This document shows positions 1 through 8,285 of a stretch of 64,000 nt of DNA, one piece after another. The stretch's first letter is position 1. Each line of letters begins with the position of its first letter. This DNA is from Parasphingorhabdus marina DSM 22363 (lineage in GTDB: Bacteria > Pseudomonadota > Alphaproteobacteria > Sphingomonadales > Sphingomonadaceae). The notes under the pieces were generated by a model, which saw only the letters and a list, made by a program, of their open reading frames with translations, ran no database searches and was not told the origin of the DNA. A program made the translations under genes and the position numbers. The DNA lies in NCBI RefSeq assembly GCF_900128895.1, contig NZ_FSQW01000002.1, positions 1,364,001-1,428,000 of the forward strand. Reading direction: 5' to 3'.

Positions 1-209
1 GCCGCATCGTCGACCGCGACTATGCCGGCCAGCCCGAGCGGGTCATGACAATTTCACTCGAAGCCTATGACTGGAACTGCCCGCAACATATCATTCCGCG
101 CTACACCAAAGACATGGTCGACCAGGCCGCCAAACCGCTGCAGGACGAGATCGCGCGGCTGACAGCCGAGAATGAAGCGCTGAAAGCGCGACTGCAAGGC
201 GATGCGTGA
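1..209 (+). CDS. PNPOx-like FMN-binding family protein, C-terminal fragment
   Basis: This is the last 68 codons of a gene that begins before the window. The reading frame starts at base 3 and stops with TGA at 207-209. The motif EAYDWNCPQHIIPRY is typical of the C-terminal part of a subgroup of pyridoxamine 5'-phosphate oxidase-like, FMN-binding split-barrel proteins. After it comes a short heptad-like helix (about 25 residues, rich in Glu, Ala and Leu) that could form a coiled coil. Members of this subgroup are mostly uncharacterised flavoproteins and should not be taken as the vitamin B6 enzyme PdxH. The family call rests on one motif in a fragment. Confidence 0.6.
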   Translation, partial: RIVDRDYAGQPERVMTISLEAYDWNCPQHIIPRYTKDMVDQAAKPLQDEIARLTAENEALKARLQGDA

Positions 210-222
210 GCGCAACCCTAGC

Positions 223-291
223 CGTCATGCTGAATTCATTTCAGCATCCATCTAGCCCAGCCATGGATCCTGAACCAAGTTCAGGATGACG
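223..291. repeat. Dispersed intergenic palindromic repeat (two hairpins in one larger inverted repeat)
   Basis: The outer arms CGTCATGCTGAA (223-234) and TTCAGGATGACG (280-291) are inverted with one mismatch. Each half is itself a hairpin: GCTGAA/TTCAGC in the left half, and CCTGAAC-caa-GTTCAGG (269-285, perfect) in the right half. Elements of this sequence type are common between genes in sphingomonad genomes (recalled from general knowledge). It lies between two genes that point toward each other, so it could also act as a bidirectional transcription stop. No second copy was noticed in this window. Confidence 0.6.
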
Positions 292-308
292 ATGTCCGCT
301 AAATCACG

Positions 309-641
309 CTAGTGCCGACAGGATTGCGGGTCGATTTTAATCACATGCCCATTCGATTCCGCTTCAACTGAATCCCCAACCCGACACTGTCGGAGCAGTA
401 CAATTGGTACGCGGGTACGCATGATCACTCCTTCCCCGGTTTTGACCATGACCACCATGTTGTCAGCGCCCCGGGCACTGTACCCAGCCGATGATCCGAA
501 ACTCACTATAGTGGCTTCAGTTGCCGTGAAGGGGCCCATTTCTGCTCTTTGTTCGATCCCGTACGAATAGACCAGAGCCGCTACAATCATCGCCACGATG
601 GCAATTGCGCTCCACTCCCTTGACAACCAGTGCCGAAACAT
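309..641 (-). CDS. Hypothetical protein with one N-terminal membrane segment
   Basis: This 110-residue protein is of no family I recognise. Residues about 11-28 (SAIAIVAMIVAALVYSYG) form a single hydrophobic segment after a basic start, so it is probably an inner-membrane anchor with the rest in the periplasm. The remainder is a small beta-rich soluble domain with two cysteines (near residues 85 and 108) that could form a disulphide. It ends 31 bases short of the dispersed repeat and lies just downstream of the oxidoreductase gene ending at 651, on the same strand, so it may be the last gene of that unit. No function is proposed. Confidence 0.55.
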   Translation of the reverse strand: MFRHWLSREWSAIAIVAMIVAALVYSYGIEQRAEMGPFTATEATIVSFGSSAGYSARGADNMVVMVKTGEGVIMRTRVPIVLLRQCRVGDSVEAESNGHVIKIDPQSCRH

Positions 642-650
642 ACCGACCCT

Positions 651-1787
651 TTACAGTGTCGGATTCACCAGCACTTTCTCGCCCGTCGCTTTCTTCTCAT
701 AGGCCTTGGCGGTTTCGGGATCGATCATGTCCATCAGGCTGATTTCACTGGAATAGTCGCTGTGGAAAATGCCATTGCGTTCCTCGACCGTATACATCCG
801 CATTTCCATCATGCGTTCCATGCCAACCTCTTCGAGATGCGGGGTCAGCAGCCAGCCGCCGACACCCCAGTAGAGACCGTAACCCGCGCCGAGAATCGTG
901 TCGCCGGTATCGAGACGTCCATAGATATAGACCTGCTTGTTGACGGTGGAGCCATAGACACTGAATTCCGCGCCGCGCTTGGCCGCAGCCTGTTCCATGG
1001 CGGTGAGGATGTAATTGGCCATTTTGCCACCGCCAATGGCATCAAAGCCCAGCGTCGCACCGGTTTCGGCCAAAGCATCGACAAGCTTCGGCATGAAGTC
1101 GTCCTTTGATGAATCCAGCACATGTCCCTCCGGCAGACCGATATCTGTCAGGATTTTCTTCTGCGCATCGCTCCGCACAATGGCGACCAGCGGAATATTT
1201 TCCTTCAGGCACAGCTTCGCGAGCATCTGGCCGAGATTAGAGGCGGCCGCGGTGTGGACCAGCGCCTCATGACCTTCGGAGCGCATCGTGTTGACGAAAC
1301 CCTGCGCGGTCATCGGATTGACGAACAGGCTGGCGCCTTCTTTCGCCGGCGCGCCTTCCGGGAGCGGCACACACATCATCGCGGGCATTACGCGGTGGGT
1401 GCGATACATTTCTCCGCCAACGATGGTGACGGTCTTGCCAAGTAGTGCCTGTGCCGCGTCAGAGGCTCCGGCAGCCACCACCTTGCCTGCGCCTTCGTTT
1501 CCTGCCGGCAGCTTCTTGCCCTTGCGACCGGCGAAAATGCGCATCATCGCCGGATCGATATCCGCAACCAGCGCCGGGTGACCGTCGACCGTCTCGCTGC
1601 GCACCGTATCCATCTGGGCGGGTGCGGTCAGCAGGCCGAGATCGGACGGATTGATTGGCACGGCTTCCATCTCGACAACCACCTCGTGGTCAGCCGGCTC
1701 CGGCACATCATAGGGCTCAATTGAAAGCACCAGCTTGCCGTCGTCGGTTACGGTGGTGAAAAGTTGTTTGGCGTTGTCGATGCTCAT
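651..1787 (-). CDS. Zinc-type MDR superfamily oxidoreductase (quinone reductase-like)
   Basis: This 378-residue medium-chain dehydrogenase/reductase has an N-terminal GroES-like domain (EVVVEMEAVPINPSDLGLL, residues about 35-55) and a C-terminal Rossmann domain for NAD(P)H. The catalytic-zinc Cys/His set of alcohol dehydrogenases is not evident, which fits a quinone or enone reductase. The start is an ATG with GAGGAA ten bases upstream. It is the downstream member of a same-strand trio with the flavoprotein gene at 1816 and the aldo/keto reductase at 2784. The substrate cannot be told from sequence. The trio may handle reactive carbonyls, quinones or nitro compounds (inference). Confidence 0.75.
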   Translation of the reverse strand: MSIDNAKQLFTTVTDDGKLVLSIEPYDVPEPADHEVVVEMEAVPINPSDLGLLTAPAQMDTVRSETVDGHPALVADIDPAMMRIFAGRKGKKLPAGNEGAGKVVAAGASDAAQALLGKTVTIVGGEMYRTHRVMPAMMCVPLPEGAPAKEGASLFVNPMTAQGFVNTMRSEGHEALVHTAAASNLGQMLAKLCLKENIPLVAIVRSDAQKKILTDIGLPEGHVLDSSKDDFMPKLVDALAETGATLGFDAIGGGKMANYILTAMEQAAAKRGAEFSVYGSTVNKQVYIYGRLDTGDTILGAGYGLYWGVGGWLLTPHLEEVGMERMMEMRMYTVEERNGIFHSDYSSEISLMDMIDPETAKAYEKKATGEKVLVNPTL

Positions 1788-1815
1788 CAGATGTTCCTCT
1801 TTTAATATGCTGATT

Positions 1816-2751
1816 TCAGAATGTCTTTGCGGCGTTCAGGGCGCCCATACGTTCGGTAATGGCGAAAAACTCTTCCACCGTTTCGTCAATAATCTGTCTG
1901 GCAGTTTTTACCTCGTCAATCAAACCGGAAGACTGTCCGGCCAAACCAACAGCCGCTTCCATGTCCCCGCCGAAATAGACATCCAATATGCCCTTGAACG
2001 TATCTGGCGGCATTAAGCCATCTTCATGGATTTTCGCGGTCCGCTCGGTTTTCAGCGCGCGAATGCAGGGCGTGGCTTTCTTGTTCAGCACATAGGTGCC
2101 GGTTTCCTTGGCATCCAGAATTGCCTGCTTGTAATTCATGTGTACCGGGCTTTCCGCGCTCGATACAAAGCGCGTACCCATCTGGATCGCTTCCGCACCC
2201 AGCGCAAAGGCCGCTGCCATGCCCTTGCCATCGGCAATCCCACCTGCCGCGACCATCGGAATATCGGTCTGCTTGCGGATCGCCTGCAACAGGACAAGAG
2301 TCGAAACTTCTTCGGGATTCTTGAAACCTCCGCCTTCCGCGCCTTCCACGACCAGACCGTCCACCCCGGCATCTACGCAGTTCATGGCGGCATCCACAGT
2401 GGGGACGGCATGATACACCGTGATCCCGGCTTCCTTCAACGGCCCGATAAATTTGCGGGGGCTGCCCGCAGAGGTCGTGACAAATTTCACCCCGCTGTCG
2501 CAAATATGCTGCAAAAGGCCGGGATCCTTGAGAAACATGATTGGCAGATTCACACCAAATGGCGCCTCGGTCAGATCCTTCATCTTTTCGATTTCCGCGA
2601 GACAATTCTCCGTCTCTCCGGAAGAGGTCTCGATGATGCCCATTCCTCCGGCATTGCAGACGGCGGACGCCAATTGCGAACGCGCGATCCAGCCCATCGG
2701 GGCCTGGACAATCGGATATTTCGCGCCCGTATGTTGCAGAAATCGGTTCAT
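1816..2751 (-). CDS. Nitronate monooxygenase / NPD-like flavoprotein
   Basis: This 311-residue FMN TIM-barrel protein belongs to the 2-nitropropane dioxygenase-like family. It begins with YPIVQAPMGW (residues 12-21) and has AAGGIADGKGMAAAFALGAEAIQMGTRF-type phosphate-binding segments near residues 170-200. At the position where authentic nitronate monooxygenases carry a catalytic His (usually ExGGH), this protein reads EGGGF, with Phe at residue 143. It may therefore be an NADH:quinone reductase or enoyl-ACP reductase-like relative. The ATG at 2751 was chosen because GAGGGA lies at the right distance. An in-frame TTG at 2769 overlaps that ribosome site. It sits between an aldo/keto reductase and an MDR reductase. 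Confidence 0.75.
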   Translation of the reverse strand: MNRFLQHTGAKYPIVQAPMGWIARSQLASAVCNAGGMGIIETSSGETENCLAEIEKMKDLTEAPFGVNLPIMFLKDPGLLQHICDSGVKFVTTSAGSPRKFIGPLKEAGITVYHAVPTVDAAMNCVDAGVDGLVVEGAEGGGFKNPEEVSTLVLLQAIRKQTDIPMVAAGGIADGKGMAAAFALGAEAIQMGTRFVSSAESPVHMNYKQAILDAKETGTYVLNKKATPCIRALKTERTAKIHEDGLMPPDTFKGILDVYFGGDMEAAVGLAGQSSGLIDEVKTARQIIDETVEEFFAITERMGALNAAKTF

Positions 2752-2783
2752 GCTTTTGTTTTCCCTCAATTGTGTCCGGACCG

Positions 2784-3800
2784 TCAGCCCATTGGATACA
2801 TGATCTCGCGGCTGATCTTGTAGATCCGTTTCATCATATCCTTGTCGAGTTCCAGATCTGCGGCGGCAAAAATGTCGGGCAGCTGGTCGCTATGGGTCGC
2901 ACCGACGATGGTGGACGCGACAAAATCATGCTGTTTCGACCAGGCCGTCGCCAATGTGACCGGTGAGACGCCCAGCTCCGCTGCAATCTCCATATAGCGC
3001 TTGGTCGATTCCTCGCTCTTCGGATTGACGAAACGTTCCGCCATTTTCTTCTGCCGGCCACCCATTTTCAAATAACTGGAGAATCTCGCGCCCTCCGGGG
3101 TCGCGCCATCATTATATTTGCCCGACAGCGCACCTCCCGCTAGCGGGGAATAGGGTATCAGGCTCACCCCTTCTTTCTCGCACACCTGAGCAAGTTCGTC
3201 CTCGAACCGCCGGTTGTTCATGCTGAAATTATTCTGGATGGTGCAATAGCGCGCTACCCCAAGACGCTCGGAGGCTTCCAGCGATTTCATCAGACCCCAG
3301 CTGGTTTCGTTGGAACAGCCGATCGCGCGGATCTTTCCCGCCCGGATCTGCTCGTCGAGCACTTCCATGGTTTCGTCATAGGCAGTACCATGGTCCGGCC
3401 AGTGGGTCTGATACAGGTCGATATAGTCCGTACCGAGCCGCTTCAGGCTCGCATCCAGAGCACGGACAATATTGTGCCGGTCCATCGCCGTCATGCCCGC
3501 CCGCTGCGACGACCGGATCCAGCCATGGCTGGGGCCCGAGACCTTTGTTGCGACAATGATGCTGTCGCGGTCCTTGTCCTTGAGCCAGCGCCCGAAAATC
3601 TTTTCGGTATCCCCTGCCCATTCCGGTTTCGGCGGTACCGGGTAATTTTCTGCCGTATCGAAAAAGTTGATCCCGGCATCGAGCGACTGGTCGAGGATTT
3701 TCCGGGACATGGCTTCGTCCGCCGCACTGCCAAAAGTCATCGTGCCCATACAGATTTCGGACACATAGATGGGGCTCTTGCCCAAACGGCGTTGCTTCAT
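2784..3800 (-). CDS. Aldo/keto reductase (Tas-like)
   Basis: This 338-residue NADPH-dependent (alpha/beta)8 aldo/keto reductase resembles the Tas and YghZ group. The barrel starts at RRLGKSPIYVSEICMGTMTFG. The catalytic Asp and Tyr are in FFDTAENY (residues about 46-53), the catalytic Lys in IIVATKVSG, and the His in the LYQTHWPD motif of strand 4. The start codon is preceded by GGAG eight bases upstream. It is the first gene of the leftward three-gene unit and lies directly behind the palindrome at 3818-3835. Substrates are likely aldehydes or ketones, but this cannot be narrowed from sequence. Confidence 0.85.
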   Translation of the reverse strand: MKQRRLGKSPIYVSEICMGTMTFGSAADEAMSRKILDQSLDAGINFFDTAENYPVPPKPEWAGDTEKIFGRWLKDKDRDSIIVATKVSGPSHGWIRSSQRAGMTAMDRHNIVRALDASLKRLGTDYIDLYQTHWPDHGTAYDETMEVLDEQIRAGKIRAIGCSNETSWGLMKSLEASERLGVARYCTIQNNFSMNNRRFEDELAQVCEKEGVSLIPYSPLAGGALSGKYNDGATPEGARFSSYLKMGGRQKKMAERFVNPKSEESTKRYMEIAAELGVSPVTLATAWSKQHDFVASTIVGATHSDQLPDIFAAADLELDKDMMKRIYKISREIMYPMG

Positions 3801-3817
3801 GCCAAGACTCCGGGAGG

Positions 3818-3835
3818 TTTAATCAGATGATTAAA
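3818..3835. promoter_or_regulatory. Perfect 18-bp palindrome, candidate repressor operator
   Basis: TTTAATCA-GA-TGATTAAA is a perfect inverted repeat with 8-bp arms and a 2-bp spacer, 17 bases upstream of the aldo/keto reductase start. Size, symmetry and position suit a TetR- or MarR-family operator controlling the 3800-651 unit. No regulator gene lies next to it, so the cognate protein must be encoded elsewhere. Confidence 0.6.
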
Positions 3836-3893
3836 GATGCCAGAATCCGTGCAAGTTGCAAGGCTTTAAATCACCGGATTGAGACAGTCAGAG

Positions 3894-4808
3894 CTATCCG
3901 GCCTGCCCCACCACCAGACAGGCGAGAAACATCAGAAAACCGGCGAACCGGTTCGACCGGAACTTGTTCAGCGCATCGTCGCCGTCACTGCTTTTGAGCG
4001 TGCCGACCTGCCACAGCAGGTGACAGGCCAGCGGGATCAGCGCGGCAAGCGCCAGATAATCTGGCCGCACCATCCAGAAAGCGCCCACCCATCCGGCAAG
4101 TGCGAGCAGATAAAAGCCCAGGACACCCGGTCGCACATTGTCCCCCAACCGCAGCGCGCTAGACTTGATACCGACCAGCGCATCATCTTCACGATCCTGC
4201 AACGCGTAGATCGTGTCATAGCCGATCACCCAGAAAATGGTGCCGCCATAGAGCAGGAGCATGGCCAGACTCCCGTCCGGCGCAATGGCTAACCAGCCGA
4301 CCAGCGCGCCCCAGCTGAACACCAGACCAAGCCAGAGCTGCGGCCACCAGGTGATACGTTTCATAAAAGGATAGGCAGCAACAAGCGCCAAACTGCAGAG
4401 CGCAACGATCTTGGCGGTCAGATTGATCTGAAACCAGACGACAAGTCCCGCCAGGCACAGCAGGAGAAGCCAGATCCAGGCCGACCGCAAAGAAACCACT
4501 CCGCTGGCCAGCGGTCGGCTTCGGGTACGCTCCACCTTGCGGTCCAGATCGCGATCCACAATGTCATTATAGACGCAACCTGCTCCCCGCATCGCCACGG
4601 AACCGAGCAGCAACCAGAGAAGGAGGTCCCAGCGCTGGATCGCTCCACCTGCCAGCGCCACGCCCCAGGCACAGGGCCAGAATAGCAGCCACCAGCCGAT
4701 CGGCCGGTCCAGTCGGGCGAGCAACGCATAGGGTCGGGCCGCGGATGGCAACAGGCCGATCAGGCCGGTATTTTCCGTATCCGGAACGATCTGTGATTCA
4801 CTGGACAT
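3894..4808 (-). CDS. ubiA: 4-hydroxybenzoate polyprenyltransferase
   Basis: This 304-residue integral membrane prenyltransferase attaches the polyprenyl tail to 4-hydroxybenzoate in ubiquinone synthesis. Both aspartate-rich motifs are visible: NDIVDRDLDRKVERTRSRPLASG near residue 95, and DREDDALVGIKSSALRLG near residue 215. These bind the Mg-polyprenyl diphosphate. Eight or so hydrophobic segments and the motif RLDRPIGWWLLFWP fit UbiA. An in-frame ATG exists at 4928, but the one at 4808 has AGGGGAG just upstream, matches the usual length and avoids overlap with the divergent rsmE, so it was chosen. Confidence 0.93.
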   Translation of the reverse strand: MSSESQIVPDTENTGLIGLLPSAARPYALLARLDRPIGWWLLFWPCAWGVALAGGAIQRWDLLLWLLLGSVAMRGAGCVYNDIVDRDLDRKVERTRSRPLASGVVSLRSAWIWLLLLCLAGLVVWFQINLTAKIVALCSLALVAAYPFMKRITWWPQLWLGLVFSWGALVGWLAIAPDGSLAMLLLYGGTIFWVIGYDTIYALQDREDDALVGIKSSALRLGDNVRPGVLGFYLLALAGWVGAFWMVRPDYLALAALIPLACHLLWQVGTLKSSDGDDALNKFRSNRFAGFLMFLACLVVGQAG

Positions 4809-4917
4809 CGCTCCCCTATAAGCCAGTCCGTTTTTTTCGTCATGCGGAACTTGATTAAGCGTCCAGAGCGTCCATAATCCGACAGCAATTCCTGCACTCC
4901 GGGAGAAAACCGACCCC

Positions 4918-5691
4918 ATGCCTGCCACACCCGCTTATCCGCCGCGCAGCGCACCACGCCTGTTTGTTGATGTGGAACTGACCGATGGTGCAGAAGTCAG
5001 GCTGGATGGCAGCCATGCACATTATCTCCTCAAGGTCATGCGGATTCGCGAGGGCCAGCCAGTCAAGCTGTTTGACGACCGCTCCGGCGAATATCTGGCG
5101 CATGTGACGACATTGGGAAAGCGGGACCTCATCCTTCTTGTTGACGGGCTGACCCGTCCTCGCGAACAGGTGCCCGATCTGTGGCTTTGTGCGGCACCGA
5201 TCAAAAAGGACCGGTTCGCCTGGATTGCCGAAAAGGCCACCGAACTCGGTGTTGCAAGGATGATCCCGGTGCAGACAGAGCGGACGCAGAACCCGATGGG
5301 CAAGCCGGAGAAGCTGCGCGCGCACATGATCGAGGCCGCCGAGCAGTGCGAAAGGACATCGCTGCCGGAGCTCGAGGAAACGACAAAACTCGACGCATTG
5401 TTGAAGGCCTGGCCAGCGGACAGGCACCTGTTCTTCGCGGATGAACGGATTTTCGAGAGCGGGGAAGGCAGCTTTCGCAAGGCACTTGTAGCCCATGAAG
5501 GACCCGCGGCCATTCTCATCGGTCCGGAAGGCGGGTTTTCCGATGCGGAAAATGCTGCGATCCGGGCCCTTTCCCAGACCGTGCCGGTTTCGCTGGGACC
5601 GCGAATATTGCGTGCCGACACGGCAGCGGTTGCCGCGATCAGTCTGTGGATGGCCGGTCGCGGAGACTGGAATGGTCCTCCCACCGGGTAA
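4918..5691 (+). CDS. rsmE: 16S rRNA (uracil(1498)-N(3))-methyltransferase
   Basis: This 257-residue SPOUT-fold methyltransferase modifies U1498 of 16S rRNA using S-adenosylmethionine. It has an N-terminal PUA-like domain (residues about 1-75: PRLFVDVELTDG, HAHYLLKVMR) and a C-terminal knotted domain with the signature motifs IGPEGGFSDAEN and LGPRILRADTA. The length is normal. It is transcribed divergently from ubiA, with 109 bases between the two starts. Confidence 0.93.
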   Translation: MPATPAYPPRSAPRLFVDVELTDGAEVRLDGSHAHYLLKVMRIREGQPVKLFDDRSGEYLAHVTTLGKRDLILLVDGLTRPREQVPDLWLCAAPIKKDRFAWIAEKATELGVARMIPVQTERTQNPMGKPEKLRAHMIEAAEQCERTSLPELEETTKLDALLKAWPADRHLFFADERIFESGEGSFRKALVAHEGPAAILIGPEGGFSDAENAAIRALSQTVPVSLGPRILRADTAAVAAISLWMAGRGDWNGPPTG

Positions 5692-5805
5692 ACGCGGGAG
5701 CGGCCCGGAAAATCAGCAGATTTCGGAAATTGTAAAATTTCATTAAGTGCGTTTGGGCAGCGATTTTTTTACCAAATATTCAGTCTATTCCCCTACCGGT
5801 GAACC

Positions 5806-7797
5806 ATGTTTGTGGGGACATGTGATAGCGGATGGACCAGATCCGGCGCACAATCCTGTGTGAGATACCTGGCGCAACTGTTGCTGGGCCTGATCACGCT
5901 CGCGCTTTTTCCGGCGATTGCACAGGCGCAAACCACCACCCAATATACGATCACGGATCCCGGCGTCGCCGACGATATCACCGGATCCCAGATCTGTAGC
6001 AGTCCGCTTGTTCAGAATTTTTCGGTGCCGGACAATTTCACGGTTTCGGACGTCGATATCGGTGTCATCGCTACCCATAGCTGGCGCGGCGACATGCGGA
6101 TCACGCTGGAATCTCCGCTAGGCACCAGGGTCCGGGTGGTAAATGGCAGTGGCGGGGATTCCGGCGACAATTTTGATGTTCGCCTGAATGACGGCGGAAC
6201 CCAGCTGGTCAATACAGATCCCGCAACCGGCAATCACAACACCGGGCTGCCACTCTACGAAAATAATTTCATTCCCGATAATGCACTCTCTGCATTTAAC
6301 GGTGAGAATAGTACCGGGACATGGCGGCTGGAAATCTGCGATATCTTCCCGTCGGAAGATGACGGCAATTTCCTTCGCGCCGACCTGTTTCTGACCGACA
6401 CGCCGCCATTTGCCGATCTGTCTGTCAACAAAACGGTCAACGACAGCAGCCCGAATAACGGCAACAATGTTACCTACACCATCACTGTGACCAACGCCTC
6501 CAGTTCCCCCTCGACCGCCACCGGCATCGTCGTCAATGATCAGCTTCCGCTGGGTGTTACCTATGTCAGCGATACCGGCGGAGGGGCTTATAATAGCGGG
6601 ACTGGCAACTGGTCAGTCGGCACGCTGGCTCCGGGAGGCAGTGCAACGCTCAATATCGTCGCGAATGTGACGGCCACTTCGGGGGCAACGGTCACCAATG
6701 CCGCGGAAGTGACAGTCTCGTCGATATTTGACCTCGACTCCACGCCTGGCAACGGCGCAACGGGCGAGGATGATTATGATGATGCCAGCTTTACGGTTGC
6801 TGGCACACGCATCGCTGGCACACCGCCGAGCCTGTCGACAATCTGTTCGCCGGCCAACCAGATCCTGTTCGACTGGAACGGCAAGGCCTGGACAACAGGA
6901 TCTACCAACAACAATTTCACAGTGGCCGGGATCGGGGTCACGAATTACGCGATCACCACCGATGTGGCTTTCGTCACCGGTTCTCCGGCGATCAACTCGA
7001 CCAATACAGGCGGACAGGGGGCGACGGAACAATCCCTTTTCCTCAACATGAACAACAATACCCGTTCCGACACGTCAACGACCGTGCTCACACTGCCCAC
7101 CGCAGTTCCCGGCCTGCAATTCACTTTGTTCGACGTGGATTTCGGCGCCGGACAATGGGCGGACAAGGTCACCGTGACGGGCACGTTCAATGGCACAACG
7201 GTGATTCCCACGCTGACCAACGGGACCGCCAACTATGTGATCGGTAACACCGCGATCGGAGATGTCGGTTCTGACGGCCCGGATCCGGACGGAAACGTGG
7301 TGGTTACATTCCTGGCCCCCGTCGACACGGTCACGATTGTTTATGGCAATCATACCACGGCCCCGGTTAATCCCGGCAACCAGTTCATGAACATCCATGA
7401 CATGAACTATTGCCAGCCCGACACCACATTCAGCGTGACCAAGATCAGCAGCGTGATCAGTGATCCGGTCAGTATCGTTGATGGCACATCTATTCCCAAA
7501 TCCATCCCCGGAGCCATCGTGCAATATTGCATCCTGATCAGCAACAGCGGCAGCGCGACCGCGACAGACATCGTTGCGACCGACAATCTGGTGGGCAACT
7601 ACACCTATACTGCCGGATCGATGCAGAGCGGGACCAATTGCAACGCTGCGGGAACGCCCGAAGATGATGATGCCAGTGATGGCGCCGAAAGCGACGGGGT
7701 CACGGCTTCCGTCATTGGCACTGTTCTAACCGCCAATATCGCTTCTCTCGGACCATCAGCCAGTACCGCCCTGACGTTCCGGGTGACGGTTGATTAA
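5806..7797 (+). CDS. Secreted protein with P/Homo B domain and DUF11 repeats
   Basis: This is a 663-residue exported protein. A signal peptide is clear (LLLGLITLALFPAIAQA, cut near residue 41). Next comes a proprotein-convertase P-domain-like beta sandwich (about 45-195; SWRGDMRITLESPLGTRV, GTWRLEICD). A DUF11 repeat follows (about 200-330; NVTYTITVTNAS), then an Asn/Thr-rich unassigned beta region (340-540) and a second DUF11-like repeat at the C-terminus. No protease domain, autotransporter barrel or sorting tail is visible, so how it is held at the surface is unclear. The ATG at 5806 leaves a long n-region. A GTG at 5860 would give a textbook signal peptide but lacks an obvious ribosome site. 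It probably has an adhesive or matrix role (inference). Confidence 0.8.
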   Translation: MFVGTCDSGWTRSGAQSCVRYLAQLLLGLITLALFPAIAQAQTTTQYTITDPGVADDITGSQICSSPLVQNFSVPDNFTVSDVDIGVIATHSWRGDMRITLESPLGTRVRVVNGSGGDSGDNFDVRLNDGGTQLVNTDPATGNHNTGLPLYENNFIPDNALSAFNGENSTGTWRLEICDIFPSEDDGNFLRADLFLTDTPPFADLSVNKTVNDSSPNNGNNVTYTITVTNASSSPSTATGIVVNDQLPLGVTYVSDTGGGAYNSGTGNWSVGTLAPGGSATLNIVANVTATSGATVTNAAEVTVSSIFDLDSTPGNGATGEDDYDDASFTVAGTRIAGTPPSLSTICSPANQILFDWNGKAWTTGSTNNNFTVAGIGVTNYAITTDVAFVTGSPAINSTNTGGQGATEQSLFLNMNNNTRSDTSTTVLTLPTAVPGLQFTLFDVDFGAGQWADKVTVTGTFNGTTVIPTLTNGTANYVIGNTAIGDVGSDGPDPDGNVVVTFLAPVDTVTIVYGNHTTAPVNPGNQFMNIHDMNYCQPDTTFSVTKISSVISDPVSIVDGTSIPKSIPGAIVQYCILISNSGSATATDIVATDNLVGNYTYTAGSMQSGTNCNAAGTPEDDDASDGAESDGVTASVIGTVLTANIASLGPSASTALTFRVTVD

Positions 7798-7809
7798 GTC
7801 AGGAACCGG

Positions 7810-8277
7810 TTAGCCGGCTCGCTTGAGCCGGACGAGAATTTCATCCAGCGCTGACAAAAATCGCGACCGGTCCTGTTTGCCAAAGGGCGGCGGCCCTCCA
7901 ATATTCTCTGTCCCCATGCCGGCGCGCAGATCATTCATGATCGCGCGAGTTGCCACTGCCGCTCCGATGGAATCGATGGTGAACGGCTTGCCATTGGGTG
8001 CCAGCACCAGAGAACCCGCCTTCAGGCAACGCTCGGCGAGCAGGATATCGCTGGTGATGACGACTGAACCGGCGCCTGCCTGCTCCGCAATAAGGTCATC
8101 AGCGGCGTCAAACGCATCGCTGACCACCACACGGCTCACCAGTGGATGCTGCGGGATCCGGAAATGGCTGTTGCTGACTATGAGTACGGGTATTTCGTGA
8201 CGATAGGCGACCCGGTAGATTTCTTCCTTTACCGGGCAGGCATCCGCATCAACCAAAATCTGGACAGGTTCCGTCAC
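7810..8277 (-). CDS. YaiI/YqxD family protein (DUF188, PIN-like)
   Basis: This 155-residue member of the UPF0178/DUF188 family opens with VDADACPVKEEIYRVA and carries SNSHFRIP and the ITSDILLAERCL segment. The acidic residues are arranged as in a PIN-like nuclease fold. The biological role of the family is not established. The start is GTG, supported by a strong GAGGAG nine bases upstream. That ribosome site lies in the 8-base gap and end of the helicase gene upstream on the same strand, suggesting co-translation. The last codons form a GC-rich hairpin (7814-7831) that may help stop transcription between this gene and the converging secreted-protein gene. Confidence 0.88.
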   Translation of the reverse strand: MTEPVQILVDADACPVKEEIYRVAYRHEIPVLIVSNSHFRIPQHPLVSRVVVSDAFDAADDLIAEQAGAGSVVITSDILLAERCLKAGSLVLAPNGKPFTIDSIGAAVATRAIMNDLRAGMGTENIGGPPPFGKQDRSRFLSALDEILVRLKRAG

Positions 8278-8285
8278 TTCGCTCC

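Noticed and set aside
7814-7831. Hairpin CCGGCTC-gctt-GAGCCGG as an intrinsic terminator
   Set aside because: It lies within the last codons of the DUF188 gene and has no T-run, so it is mentioned there only as a possible help to termination.
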